Positions 7,046 to 15,377 are shown, counted from the stretch's first letter. The stretch: 29,700 bases of DNA from Firmicutes bacterium CAG:238 (GCA_000435615.1 FR882008.1:1-29700), one strand, 5' to 3'. Notes: a model not told the origin generated them from the sequence alone. A program made the numbers and translations.

Positions 7046-9292
7046 TTAATCCTGCTTGAGGTCTTCAGGTCTGAAACCGTGAGGAACTTCGCCTCTTCTT
7101 CTCTGTCTTTCCTGAGCAAGGAATGTAGCAACGTCGATACCGTGGGAGTTTCTGCCGAATCCCATGTCGATACCAGTCTTAACAGCTTCTTCAGGAATTA
7201 CCTGAGTACCGCCTGCGCAGATGATAACCTTGTCACGGATACCCTTTTCAACGCAGAGCTCGTGGATTCTCTTCATGTTCTTGTAGTGAACGTTATCGTG
7301 AGAGATGATTGTGGATGCGAGGATAGCCTGTGCATTTTCTTCGATGCAAGCGTCAACCATCTTTTCAACCGGAACGGAAGTTCCAAGGTAAACGCATTCG
7401 ATACCCCATTTTTCGATTCCGCCGTGCTTGATGTTGATGATTTCTCTCATACCTACGGAGTGTTCGTCATCTCCTACTGTACCGCAAACAACCTTCATGT
7501 GTTCATGTCCTTCGAATTCTTCATATAATTCTTTGTCGGACATTACATATGGTTCCGGTGGTACTACCAGAGTCTTAAGGTCGATGTCGAAGTCAACTCT
7601 GCCCTTTAACTCGATTCTTGTACCTTCAGCTTCCTGCATGATTTCTGCAGAAATAACTTCCGGGTCAACAAGGCCTAACTTCTTACCAAGTTCAACAGCA
7701 GCTGCTTCTGCAACTCTCTTGTTTGCAGGGAGCATCATAGTGAGCATGATAACTCTGTCGCCGCACCATTCAACTTCAGGAGTGAGCCATTCGCCTGTTC
7801 TGTACTTAGCAACTTTTTCAAGTCTCTTGTTTACATTATCTTCGTCGTCAAGTTCGTCGATGTAAACGATCTTGCTTCTGTCTTCAAATGTACATCCACC
7901 GATTAAAGCAGCCGGATCTTCAGGGTTTCCGCCGTACTGCTGCACGTTATTGTATCCGTAGTGAGCAGTTACAGGAGCCATGTAGTCTTCGTCTCTTTCG
8001 AAAATGAAGCCTGCACCGAATCCGCCGTCGATCTTACGAGCGATACCGTCTCCGTTTCTTTCAGGATATTTTCCGGAGTCTACGAAGAAACCTTCCTGAA
8101 CAGCGTTGAAGTATCCGCCAACTTCGAGGATTTCTTCTACATATAATACAGCTCTTTCTTTGAGTTCTCTTGCGTTTTCTCTTAAAGGACCGTCCTTCTT
8201 GAGTTCAACCATTTCCATTAAACCGTCTAAGCCGATTAAGGTCTGCTTAGCAGTGTCGGTTGCTTCGATGTTGTAGATATGCCAAGGAACGTTTCTTCCT
8301 TCGTCCGGTGTGATTGTGGACTGGATATCTGCGCTTGTCAGCTTGGAAATGAACATGTTCATTACGTGAGTTACTGTAGCTTCACGAGCGGAGGACTGGA
8401 TGTACTTCGTGTTCATCTGAGCTCTCATCTTATATCTGCCGCAGAAATCTCTGAGGGCTACTGCATACGGAAGGTCCATATACATGCAAGGTGCAGGTGT
8501 AGCTGTCGGAGGAACTGTTGATAATGAAATATTTTCAGGCTTGATGCCAACTCTTTCTGAGAAGTAGGAGTTGATAGCGTGCTGAACGATAAGTTCAGGC
8601 ATTACCTTCCAAGCGTCTCTTGCTGTTGCGTTTGCATTGTGAGCTCCGTCAATCTGAAGCATGCCGGACCAAGCCATAACCTTCTTGGATTCGCAAGCGT
8701 CTACGAAAGATCTTACCATGTTAACGTCTCTGTAAAGTACATTGTACTGAGGGTCCTGGTGAGCACCGTTAATGCCTTCTTCAGCGAACATTACTGCGAT
8801 ATCAGGACCTGCAACGCCGGAGATGTAGGAATGGTAGTTGATTGGACGACCAACTTCATCTTCGATGAGGTCGATAGCCTTTCTCTGTGCTCTAACCTGC
8901 TTACGAGTAATCGGAACACCACCGATACCCTGCGGAGTACCTTCCATAAGTCCGTCGATGTGGGACTGACCCATGTGTCTGATAACCATTAAGTGGTCAG
9001 CACCGTGCCATGCTGCCATTCTCATTCTTCTGATATCGTCTTCGAATCTTCCGGAAGCGATTTCAGTTGTGATTGTCTGCATCGGCTGCGGGTCGATGTT
9101 TTCAAGGAATTTAGCCGGAGGAAGAGGTACAGAGTTCTTCAGGCTCTTTGAAATTTCGTGATATTCAAACTGACCTAAATGCTGATCTTCTGCTCTTTCT
9201 CTCCAAACCCATTCACGTCTTCTCGGTTCGTATTTGTCAAGGTCTTTAAGTAATTCAACTACATCGAGTTTTTCATTTGGTTTCAAAATCAT
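7046..9292 (-). CDS. oraE: D-ornithine 4,5-aminomutase, large subunit
   Basis: OraE binds adenosylcobalamin and PLP and moves the delta-amino group of D-ornithine to C4, giving (2R,4S)-2,4-diaminopentanoate. The N-terminal two thirds form the TIM-barrel catalytic part. The C-terminal Rossmann domain has the B12 motif DEHSVG with axial His 611, followed by the PLP lysine K622 in INIKHGG. The 11-residue spacing equals that of His618 and Lys629 in the Clostridium sticklandii enzyme. I choose the start at 9292 (748 residues), which directly follows the oraS stop behind GGAGG; the upstream in-frame ATG at 9319 lies inside oraS. Its message ends at two strong hairpins. It should work as a complex with OraS. 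Confidence 0.96.
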   Translation of the reverse strand: MILKPNEKLDVVELLKDLDKYEPRRREWVWRERAEDQHLGQFEYHEISKSLKNSVPLPPAKFLENIDPQPMQTITTEIASGRFEDDIRRMRMAAWHGADHLMVIRHMGQSHIDGLMEGTPQGIGGVPITRKQVRAQRKAIDLIEDEVGRPINYHSYISGVAGPDIAVMFAEEGINGAHQDPQYNVLYRDVNMVRSFVDACESKKVMAWSGMLQIDGAHNANATARDAWKVMPELIVQHAINSYFSERVGIKPENISLSTVPPTATPAPCMYMDLPYAVALRDFCGRYKMRAQMNTKYIQSSAREATVTHVMNMFISKLTSADIQSTITPDEGRNVPWHIYNIEATDTAKQTLIGLDGLMEMVELKKDGPLRENARELKERAVLYVEEILEVGGYFNAVQEGFFVDSGKYPERNGDGIARKIDGGFGAGFIFERDEDYMAPVTAHYGYNNVQQYGGNPEDPAALIGGCTFEDRSKIVYIDELDDEDNVNKRLEKVAKYRTGEWLTPEVEWCGDRVIMLTMMLPANKRVAEAAAVELGKKLGLVDPEVISAEIMQEAEGTRIELKGRVDFDIDLKTLVVPPEPYVMSDKELYEEFEGHEHMKVVCGTVGDDEHSVGMREIINIKHGGIEKWGIECVYLGTSVPVEKMVDACIEENAQAILASTIISHDNVHYKNMKRIHELCVEKGIRDKVIICAGGTQVIPEEAVKTGIDMGFGRNSHGIDVATFLAQERQRRRGEVPHGFRPEDLKQD

Positions 9293-9293
9293 C

Positions 9294-9656
9294 TTACTTA
9301 CCTCCCTTGAACGCTTCAACTACTTTATCCCAGCCTTCGCCCTTTGCGAGCTTGATGGAGGCATCACGGATAGAGATGTCTTCTAATTTTGATAACTTAT
9401 ATACGCAGTGGCCTGCGCCTTTTCCCATGAGACCGTGGTCCATGCAGTGATTTACGATAGGCATACAATCAAGGGATGATACACCCATTCTGAGTAATAC
9501 CGCACGTTCAACCGATGGTGTAGTGTTCTTGTAACCTAACTCCAGAAGCGGTTCATCAACCTTGGCGATTAATTCCCAGAATCTGTTGTAAAGTTCTTCG
9601 TCAGTAAGATTTGCTAAATGCTGTCTTCTTACTTGGAAATCGTCTTCTCTTTTCAT
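9294..9656 (-). CDS. oraS: D-ornithine 4,5-aminomutase, small subunit
   Basis: OraS is the small partner needed for activity of OraE. The 120-residue product matches the usual size and has the family segments RREDDF-like N terminus, LRMGVSSLDC and GHGLMGKGAG-like glycine-rich stretch (MDHGLMGKGAGH). The first ATG at 9674 has no ribosome site, whereas the ATG at 9656 follows AAAGGA, so the shorter form is preferred. The gene is immediately upstream of oraE, and the end of oraS supplies the oraE ribosome site, implying translational coupling and matched subunit amounts. Confidence 0.95.
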   Translation of the reverse strand: MKREDDFQVRRQHLANLTDEELYNRFWELIAKVDEPLLELGYKNTTPSVERAVLLRMGVSSLDCMPIVNHCMDHGLMGKGAGHCVYKLSKLEDISIRDASIKLAKGEGWDKVVEAFKGGK

Positions 9657-9689
9657 CCTTATAATTCCTTTCATTTAATTGCAAAACCC

Positions 9690-9718
9690 GGGGCGGACGG
9701 CGCAAAATCCGCCTGCCC
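9690..9718 (-). other. Hairpin between ortB and oraS
   Basis: GGGCGGA (9691-9697) pairs with TCCGCC (9708-9713), extended by GCCC with a small bulge. On the transcript strand the stem is followed by GGGTTTTGC, a weak terminator-like tail. Partial termination or processing here could set the ratio of ord-ortAB to oraSE messages. Confidence 0.45.
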
Positions 9719-9759
9719 AAGCTTTCGCATTGATAAACATTGTTCTACCTTTACGAATC

Positions 9760-11172
9760 TTACAGTAATCCTTCTGCTTCAAGAGTAGCTTTTACGAAGT
9801 CTACATCTGTCTTTGTTTCTACTGCAAGGAATTCGAGGTCAGCATCTGTAGGCTTAACGCCAGCCTTCTTAACAGCCTTCTTGATTAAAGACTTTCTGAA
9901 GTGTTCGATGTTGGCAACCTTGTGCTTAATCAAACCAGGGTTTGCAGGTAAGATTAAGTTTACGCCCGGCTTATCTTCTTCCTGAGGGTTTCCGAATTTG
10001 ATTTCGATACCGTTGTCTCTTGCAAAGTCAAGCTGTGGCTGAATGTGTTTGCCTGCGCCTGTGTATTCTGTTTCGGATACAACTACGATTGCATCTTCCG
10101 GAAGTTCCTGCGCATAGGAGAAAGCAGCAGCGAGTGCTGTATTTCCTGCAGGACCTCTTTCGATACCTTCGAGGTTTGCGAGCATTTCTGTCATGTACAT
10201 TACTTCACCCTGTGTTACGGTGATGTACTTATCCATGTATCTGAGCGGACGAGCTGCCGAACGAGGTACATCGGAGTGGTCAGGATCGGTAGCGTAAGGA
10301 ACACCGAATCCTGTATGACCTGTTGTGCAGGACTTCTTGTTGAAGTCTGTATCGGATGCCATTGATAATCCTGTAAGGTCGATGGAAGCAGCAACTACTT
10401 CTGCATTGCAGCCTGCCTTCTGCAGACCACGTGCAGTACCCGTTACCATTCCGCCGCCTGCTGTTGTACATACAACAACATCAGGGTCTTTTCCGAGTTT
10501 TTCTCTGCATTGTGTAGCGATTTCATAACCCAGAGTTTCTACGCCTGCAATACCAAACGGTGAATACAGGGATGCGTTAAAGTATCCTGTATCTTCGAGG
10601 ATTGACAGGAAGGAGTAGAATAATTCAGGTCCAACGGTAAGCTGAACGACTTCCGCTCCGAGAGCTTCGCACTTTCTTGCTTTTTCAACGATTTCAGGTT
10701 GTCCTACGCCGTGTGAATCGTAGCATTCCTGAACGATGATGCAGTTAAGTCCCTGCATAGCAGCCTGGGAAGCAACAGCAGCGCCGTAGTTTCCGGATGT
10801 AGCAGCCATAACGCCCTTGTATCCTAATTTCTTAGCGTGAGCAACCGCGCAAGCCGCACGTCTGTCTTTGAAGGAACCGGATGCGTTGCAGGATTCGTCT
10901 TTTGCGAAAATTCTTGCGCCGTAACCCGGTTTTGCGTATTTACGTGCAAGCTTTGTAACGTTTCTGAGTTCAAGCAGCGGTGTGTTTCCTACACCGTGAA
11001 GTCCCTGAATTCTTTCGATTTCGTCCAATGTGTAGCCTGTTGACTTCATCAGAGCGTCATAGTCGAAAGAAATCGGAGATGTTTCAAAGTTTGAATAGTC
11101 AAGCCCTAAAGCTTCCTTCTGAATCTCGTTGGATCTGCCCATTACGGACTGATAGTCTTTTGCAAGTGTCAT
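9760..11172 (-). CDS. ortB: 2-amino-4-ketopentanoate thiolase, beta subunit
   Basis: With OrtA this PLP enzyme cleaves 2-amino-4-oxopentanoate with CoA to acetyl-CoA and alanine, the energy-yielding end of ornithine oxidation. The 470-residue protein has the fold II PLP (threonine-synthase-like) architecture. The PLP lysine is K102 in NASGSFKDRR, and a glycine-rich phosphate loop reads TTAGGGMVTG. The start codon overlaps the ortA stop by one base (TAATG), and the GGAGGT ribosome site lies inside ortA, so the two subunits are translationally coupled. Without the neighbours it could be mistaken for a threonine synthase or diaminopropionate lyase. Confidence 0.95.
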   Translation of the reverse strand: MTLAKDYQSVMGRSNEIQKEALGLDYSNFETSPISFDYDALMKSTGYTLDEIERIQGLHGVGNTPLLELRNVTKLARKYAKPGYGARIFAKDESCNASGSFKDRRAACAVAHAKKLGYKGVMAATSGNYGAAVASQAAMQGLNCIIVQECYDSHGVGQPEIVEKARKCEALGAEVVQLTVGPELFYSFLSILEDTGYFNASLYSPFGIAGVETLGYEIATQCREKLGKDPDVVVCTTAGGGMVTGTARGLQKAGCNAEVVAASIDLTGLSMASDTDFNKKSCTTGHTGFGVPYATDPDHSDVPRSAARPLRYMDKYITVTQGEVMYMTEMLANLEGIERGPAGNTALAAAFSYAQELPEDAIVVVSETEYTGAGKHIQPQLDFARDNGIEIKFGNPQEEDKPGVNLILPANPGLIKHKVANIEHFRKSLIKKAVKKAGVKPTDADLEFLAVETKTDVDFVKATLEAEGLL

Positions 11173-11477
11173 TATTCTTCACCTCCGAAATTCATGATTT
11201 CTCTAAGCTGTCTGTCAATTTCGATGATTTCAGGAACGAATTTGCCATAGCTGTGAGTATAATACGGTGCTTCATCAATCAAAGTACCCTTTACAAGACG
11301 GCCTACTGCGGTTTTTACCGTAACTTCGTCGCCGATTGTTGCGGTTTCATCCTGCAGAAAACCTTTTGTCCATTGTTGAAGGTCGCACTTCTTTGTATCG
11401 TCAGGTAATTTCGCAGTTCTTTCTTCTGCCTTCAAAACGATGCTGTGGATGCGAACCCAATCACCTTTCTTAGCCAT
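11172..11477 (-). CDS. ortA: 2-amino-4-ketopentanoate thiolase, alpha subunit
   Basis: OrtA is the small partner of OrtB and has no recognisable domain outside this family. The 101-residue protein begins MAKKGDWVRIHSIVL and contains the segment DETATIGDEVTVKTAVGRLVKG, which resembles a small beta-barrel. A ribosome site GGAGAA lies upstream, and ord ends 18 bases before the start. Identity rests on size, on family resemblance and on fixed position between ord and ortB. Confidence 0.92.
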   Translation of the reverse strand: MAKKGDWVRIHSIVLKAEERTAKLPDDTKKCDLQQWTKGFLQDETATIGDEVTVKTAVGRLVKGTLIDEAPYYTHSYGKFVPEIIEIDRQLREIMNFGGEE

Positions 11478-11495
11478 TTTGTTTATTCTCCTTTT

Positions 11496-12557
11496 TTATT
11501 TAACGATCTTCTTGTCTTCGTCGATTAAATCTCTGAAGTCGCCCATGATTGCATGTGGAACAGGGATATCAATCATAGTCTTGAGTCCGGGAGCTGCGTT
11601 GATGCAGTGTGGAATGCAGTTCATGATCATAGCCATAGTTCCGATACCGCCTTCGATTTCCGGAGTGTTAACCATGTTTACCGGAGGAACGGAGTCAAGA
11701 ATTACATAGTCGCCTGTGTGAACGCCAACCTGTTCTGGTTCGATCTGCTGAGGGTGATCCATGTCGATCTTTCTTTCGCCGTCAATGTTAACCCATCCCT
11801 TCATAGCAACGCCTGCAACCTGTCCTGCTGCTGCGAATCCATAAGGTGATTTTCTGTCAACATCTGTAACGATTGGTTCCATGTCCTGACCGAAGTCATC
11901 CCACTTCCAGCCGAGAGCGTCACAAATCATCATTGTGGATTCTGCGAAGCCAACGTGTCCTGCCATTGTTCCGTTTGCTTTTCTTTCGTTGAATTCTTCA
12001 ACGGAGATGCCGATGCCCTGTTCTTCCATTACAGCAGGTCCGAACGGTGATAAGGAGTTAACTCTTCTTGAAGTTACGTGGTTAACTTCTTCGCACGCTG
12101 CAGTCCAAAGGATTACAAGAAGGTCCATGATTAAACCAGGGTTGATGCCTGTACCCATTACGGATACGCCGTTCTTCTTAGCGATTTCGTCGAGCTTCTT
12201 AGCAAGTTCAGGTTCCTGAGCCTGTGGGTAAGCCATTTCTTCTGCGGAAGTGATAACGTTCATTCCTTTTTCCATTACAAATACTAACTTGTCATATACA
12301 TCTTTTGTGAAAGAATTTGTGCAAACTACTACGATGTCTGCTGCGCCCGGTTTGATAACTTCTTCCGGAGTTCCAACGATAACGTCTTCTCTGTCGCCTC
12401 TAACGATTCCGGGAACTACGTCATATAAGCTCTTGCCAATCTTGTCGCCGATGTCGATAGCGCCAACGATGTCAACGCCTTTTTTCTTTGTGAGCATCTT
12501 GCCGATTCCGCCGCCCATTGCGCCGAGTCCCCAAAGGATTACTTTTACATTTTTCAT
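11496..12557 (-). CDS. ord: 2,4-diaminopentanoate dehydrogenase
   Basis: Ord oxidises 2,4-diaminopentanoate with NAD(P)+ to 2-amino-4-oxopentanoate and ammonia. The 353-residue protein has an N-terminal Rossmann fold with GLGAMGGG (residues 10-17) and is related to dihydrodipicolinate reductases. I place the start at 12557, where AAGGAG precedes MKNVKVILWG; the extra 25 in-frame residues upstream would overlap the promoter. It is the first gene of the ornithine operon, with a leader of roughly 50 bases after the sigma-54 promoter at 12617-12631. Confidence 0.95.
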   Translation of the reverse strand: MKNVKVILWGLGAMGGGIGKMLTKKKGVDIVGAIDIGDKIGKSLYDVVPGIVRGDREDVIVGTPEEVIKPGAADIVVVCTNSFTKDVYDKLVFVMEKGMNVITSAEEMAYPQAQEPELAKKLDEIAKKNGVSVMGTGINPGLIMDLLVILWTAACEEVNHVTSRRVNSLSPFGPAVMEEQGIGISVEEFNERKANGTMAGHVGFAESTMMICDALGWKWDDFGQDMEPIVTDVDRKSPYGFAAAGQVAGVAMKGWVNIDGERKIDMDHPQQIEPEQVGVHTGDYVILDSVPPVNMVNTPEIEGGIGTMAMIMNCIPHCINAAPGLKTMIDIPVPHAIMGDFRDLIDEDKKIVK

Positions 12558-12616
12558 TTTAACTGTCTCCTTTTCAAAACAATATTTGTTTAAACTAAAC
12601 ATGCCATTATATATAA

Positions 12617-12631
12617 GCAAAAGCTGTGCCA
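12617..12631 (-). promoter_or_regulatory. Sigma-54 (-24/-12) promoter of the ornithine operon
   Basis: Read on the minus strand, TGGCAC-AGCTT-TTGC matches the consensus TGGCAC-N5-TTGC fully. The invariant GG (-24) and GC (-12) are correctly spaced. Transcription should begin near 12605, about 50 bases before ord. The activator gene and its probable sites lie immediately upstream. Confidence 0.92.
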
Positions 12632-12807
12632 TATGTTTATCTGAATATTGTATACATACTCGTACAAAAAAACATGCTTCTCCACAATTTTTTGCGGCGT
12701 TTCGCGCGGTTTTCTGTGCAAAAATCCAATTCCCCTTATGTTTTTGAATTTATACTTTGGACTTTTAGCACTTTCTTAATCTTTCTTTTCTTAACGCTCC
12801 TCAAAAA

Positions 12808-12846
12808 CGCAAAAAAACTTGCATAATATGTGCAAGTTTTTTTGCA
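12808..12846. promoter_or_regulatory. Tandem activator sites that also form a terminator hairpin
   Basis: Two 16-bp sites, CGCAAAAAAACTTGCA (12808-12823) and TGCAAGTTTTTTTGCA (12831-12846), each show TGCAA-N6-TTGCA symmetry (one mismatch in the first). Their centres are 23 bp apart, about 185 bp upstream of the -24 element, a normal distance for a sigma-54 enhancer. Together they also form a perfect 13-bp stem with a seven-base loop, and on the minus strand the stem ends in TTTTTTT just after the activator gene. The pair may therefore serve as both enhancer and activator terminator. Confidence 0.7.
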
Positions 12847-12853
12847 TATCGTC

Positions 12854-14272
12854 CTATCTTATGTCGAAAATATGATATTTTTTCAGTTTGTGCTGCAGAT
12901 TCTGACGCTTGATCTGCAAAGCTTTTGCTGCCTTGCTGATATTTCCGTCCGACTCTATCATTGCTTCCTTTATAATTCTCTCCTCTATCGCATCCAGATA
13001 CTCTCCGAGCGGCACATCTGCGTCATAATCGACTTCCGTGCGTATGGCTTTCTTCCCCGTTTCCGGCATACTGAGCAGTTTTTCGGTCAAAACGTGTTCT
13101 TTATCTGCCATAGAAACCGTTTGTTCTATGATGTTTTCGAGTTCTCTGACATTTCCGGGATAATCGTATTTCTGAAGTTTCCGGATTGCCTCATCGGATA
13201 CCATCCAAAGCTCTTTGCCAAACCGTTTGTTGTGTTTTTCGAGGAAGCGCTCTGCCAAAATCGGAATATCATCAGGACGCTCTCTCAGAGCAGGAATGGA
13301 TATGTTGATTACATTCAGTCTGTAATAAAGGTCTTTTCTGAGCTTGCCCTGCCGGATCAGTTCCTCCGGCGGCTCGTTCACCGTGGCGATAATGCGGACG
13401 GCAATCGGTATGTCCTTGTTACCCCCGACTCTTCTTACGTAATTCTCCTGCAGGACACGCAAAAGCTTGCTTTGCAATTCATAAGGCATGGCACTGATTT
13501 CGTCGAGCAGCAAGGTTCCTCCGTTTGCCTGTTCAAACAGCCCGGCTCTGTCAATTGCTCCGGTGAAGCTGCCCTTTGTCGTGCCGAACAAAATCCCTTC
13601 CAGCAAAGTCTCCGGAATCGCCGCACAGTTTTGTGCCAAAAATGGCCTTTCTTTCCGCGGTCCGCCATAATGGATGCTCTGGGCGAACAATTCTTTACCC
13701 GTCCCCGTTTCGCCGTAGATGAAAACGCTCGCATCGTTTCCCGCAGCACGCTTTGCACGATTTACCGCAGCTTTGAATTTTTCGTTTTCTCCGTAAATAT
13801 CGTCAAAGGTATACCGCCTTATTCCGCTTTGAACAATCGGAACGTTCTGTTCACTTCGCTCTCTCTTAACCTCTTGAAGCTCGAGGAGGGTATCCGACAT
13901 TTTCCGTATATTCGTTATATCCTTTGCAACTTCAACCGCTGCAACCGCTTCGCCATCCACAACAATCGGAATCGTGCTGTTAATGGTGGTAATTTCCTTG
14001 CCGTAAAGGTTTTTATAGGTCTGCTGCTTTTTCAGTGTGGGTTCTTTCTTTGTAAGTGCACGGAACATCGTGCTTTCTCCCATGCGAAAATCCGGGAATG
14101 CCTCGTGGAACTTTTTTCCGAGGACATCATCCATATTCACCTTTTCCATTGATGCCATTGCCTTGTTGTAATACTGCCCCACGCCGTCCTGGTCAACGAT
14201 ATAAACACCCTCATCTATAAGTTCGATCAGAGCCTCGATTATTTTACTGTAGTATTCCGCATTCATAAGCAC
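12854..14272 (-). CDS. Sigma-54-dependent activator with PAS sensor, probable ornithine operon regulator
   Basis: This 472-residue enhancer-binding protein has an N-terminal PAS domain (about 10-120), a central AAA+ domain (about 155-385) and a C-terminal Fis-type helix-turn-helix (about 428-472). Walker A is GETGTGKE at 187-194, Walker B is LLLDE at 254-258, and the sigma-54 contact loop is GSFTGA at 234-239, with serine in place of the usual alanine. It uses ATP hydrolysis to open the promoter at 12617-12631, the only sigma-54 promoter I found nearby. The PAS domain may sense ornithine or another metabolite. The start is GTG at 14272 or ATG at 14266; both suit the AAAGGAA site. Confidence 0.9.
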   Translation of the reverse strand: MLMNAEYYSKIIEALIELIDEGVYIVDQDGVGQYYNKAMASMEKVNMDDVLGKKFHEAFPDFRMGESTMFRALTKKEPTLKKQQTYKNLYGKEITTINSTIPIVVDGEAVAAVEVAKDITNIRKMSDTLLELQEVKRERSEQNVPIVQSGIRRYTFDDIYGENEKFKAAVNRAKRAAGNDASVFIYGETGTGKELFAQSIHYGGPRKERPFLAQNCAAIPETLLEGILFGTTKGSFTGAIDRAGLFEQANGGTLLLDEISAMPYELQSKLLRVLQENYVRRVGGNKDIPIAVRIIATVNEPPEELIRQGKLRKDLYYRLNVINISIPALRERPDDIPILAERFLEKHNKRFGKELWMVSDEAIRKLQKYDYPGNVRELENIIEQTVSMADKEHVLTEKLLSMPETGKKAIRTEVDYDADVPLGEYLDAIEERIIKEAMIESDGNISKAAKALQIKRQNLQHKLKKYHIFDIR

Positions 14273-14294
14273 ACCCGTTTCCTTTCTTGCTCAT

Positions 14295-14324
14295 ATTTTA
14301 GCACAAAAAGTAACAGGGTGCAAA
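14295..14324 (-). promoter_or_regulatory. Promoter of the sigma-54 activator gene
   Basis: On the minus strand TTTGCA (14324-14319) and TAAAAT (14300-14295) are 18 bp apart, 23 bases before the GTG start. The -35 hexamer lies inside a TGCAA-N6-TTGCA site, which points to autoregulation. Confidence 0.55.
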
Positions 14325-14334
14325 CTTTTTTGCA
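14319..14334. promoter_or_regulatory. Third TGCAA-N6-TTGCA site, over the activator's -35
   Basis: TGCAAACTTTTTTGCA has the same symmetry and A/T-rich centre as the two sites at 12808-12846. Because it covers the predicted -35 of the activator gene, binding there should repress that gene. Confidence 0.6.
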
Positions 14335-14361
14335 TCTCGTGCGGCAAAAAACACGCGTTAG

Positions 14362-15030
14362 TTAGCTTTCATCCTTCTCTCCTCTGCGATAGATCTGTGC
14401 ACCTGCAATCTGCTTTAGGTCTATGTTTGGATTTCTTTCAATCAGCTCAAAGCTCTCCCCCGGCTGCATGAACGGTTTGACAACCTCCGCAAGCCTTGGA
14501 AACAGGTCGAACTTGCTGCCGTAAAAATCTATGCTCAGCATCAGATGCGGCCTCTTTTCGTTTTCGCCCTTTGCACGAAAAGCCCACAAAGCGTTTATTC
14601 CTATCTCGCCGAAGCAAAAATCGCAAACAGCCTCCCGCAGCCCCTTCGGCAAATTCCGCGCAGGTTGGAGTTTCGTGGTTCCGATATGGTCATTTCTCTG
14701 TACTGTCATCCCCTTGGTAATCGAATCATACCTTTCAAAATCTTCCTTCCTTATTATTATGTTCTTCGTGAAAGGTTCGATAACCAAGCCACCGGCACTG
14801 CCGTCGAGCTCGATAAAGATGTCTCTCAGCCGTGAAAAGTCAAATTCCGCAAACTTTTCATCCGCAAAACACCCTGTCTGCGATCCCCTTGAAAAAAATG
14901 CCGGCAAAAAATTTTCCCCCTGACCGTTCATCAAAAACTCCAAAGCAACCTCGTTGTTCTCTTGAAGCTTGTATGGAACGAAAAGTGTGGTTCCATGCAA
15001 CGCGAGATAAAATTTCTTATTTCTTTCCAT
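14362..15030 (-). CDS. SseB-like protein
   Basis: The 222-residue protein resembles SseB (enhanced serine sensitivity) proteins in both halves. The N-terminal half carries the FLPAFFSRG stretch and the GLVIEPFTKNIII motif (compare GIVINPFG in SseB); the C-terminal half resembles the SseB C-terminal domain (LMLSIDFYG onward). SseB function is poorly known, and homologues occur as small-domain scaffolds in Firmicutes. I choose 15030 as start because AAGGT lies eight bases upstream; in-frame starts at 15048 and 15120 lack ribosome sites and overlap the preceding gene. It follows the 93-residue gene closely and is likely co-transcribed under the cobalamin-type leader. Confidence 0.6.
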   Translation of the reverse strand: MERNKKFYLALHGTTLFVPYKLQENNEVALEFLMNGQGENFLPAFFSRGSQTGCFADEKFAEFDFSRLRDIFIELDGSAGGLVIEPFTKNIIIRKEDFERYDSITKGMTVQRNDHIGTTKLQPARNLPKGLREAVCDFCFGEIGINALWAFRAKGENEKRPHLMLSIDFYGSKFDLFPRLAEVVKPFMQPGESFELIERNPNIDLKQIAGAQIYRRGEKDES

Positions 15031-15040
15031 TTTTTCTACC

Positions 15041-15322
15041 TTATTCATATATGCAATATGCCGGGTAGGTCTCTCCGACGAACACCCATACATTCTCTCC
15101 CATTTCAAGGTGCTTCTCAAAAACTCTGTCCGGAATAAACAGTTTGACTGCGGTACGCTTCGTTCCTTTTAAAAGAAGACCATCGTCTGTCGGGTTCTCA
15201 CGGAATTCTTTTATTTTCCTGCCTAAATCAGGAATCCCCGCCTCCTTGCCGAAGTTATCCGCAAACTCTGCAATCGTGGTATAAACCACATTGTCCGGGT
15301 CTTCAAACCAGCTCTGTCTCAT
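15041..15322 (-). CDS. Small protein of unknown function, first gene after the cobalamin-type leader
   Basis: The 93-residue product is not recognised. It is acidic and soluble-looking, with no signal peptide or membrane helix, and has a C-terminal hydrophobic strand-rich end (VWVFVGETYPAYCIYE). The start at 15322 follows a strong GGGAGG site; a longer in-frame form from 15382 would begin inside the terminator hairpin and is rejected. It lies 19 bases past that terminator and ends ten bases before the SseB-like gene. It could be an immunity-, scaffold- or cofactor-related protein; nothing in the sequence decides. Confidence 0.75.
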   Translation of the reverse strand: MRQSWFEDPDNVVYTTIAEFADNFGKEAGIPDLGRKIKEFRENPTDDGLLLKGTKRTAVKLFIPDRVFEKHLEMGENVWVFVGETYPAYCIYE

Positions 15323-15340
15323 CTTAATTCCTCCCTTTTT

Positions 15341-15377
15341 ATTAAATAAAAACAGACCATCTCTCTGACAGTCTGTT
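15341..15377 (-). terminator. Leader terminator after the cobalamin-type riboswitch
   Basis: On the minus strand AACAGAC and GTCTGTT form a seven-base-pair stem with a 13-base loop, followed by TTTATTT. It lies between the aptamer-like region and the first gene, where a riboswitch expression platform is expected. Confidence 0.7.

Noticed and set aside
9760..11172. Threonine synthase or diaminopropionate ammonia-lyase as the identity of this PLP enzyme
   Set aside because: The fold is shared, but one-base overlap with ortA and position between ord and oraS identify the thiolase subunit.
12830..14152. 440-residue open frame on the plus strand opposite the sigma-54 activator
   Set aside because: It is antisense to a protein with intact Walker A, Walker B and sigma-54 contact motifs, has no ribosome site, and its translation resembles no family and is rich in Phe, Arg and Ser as expected for an antisense frame.
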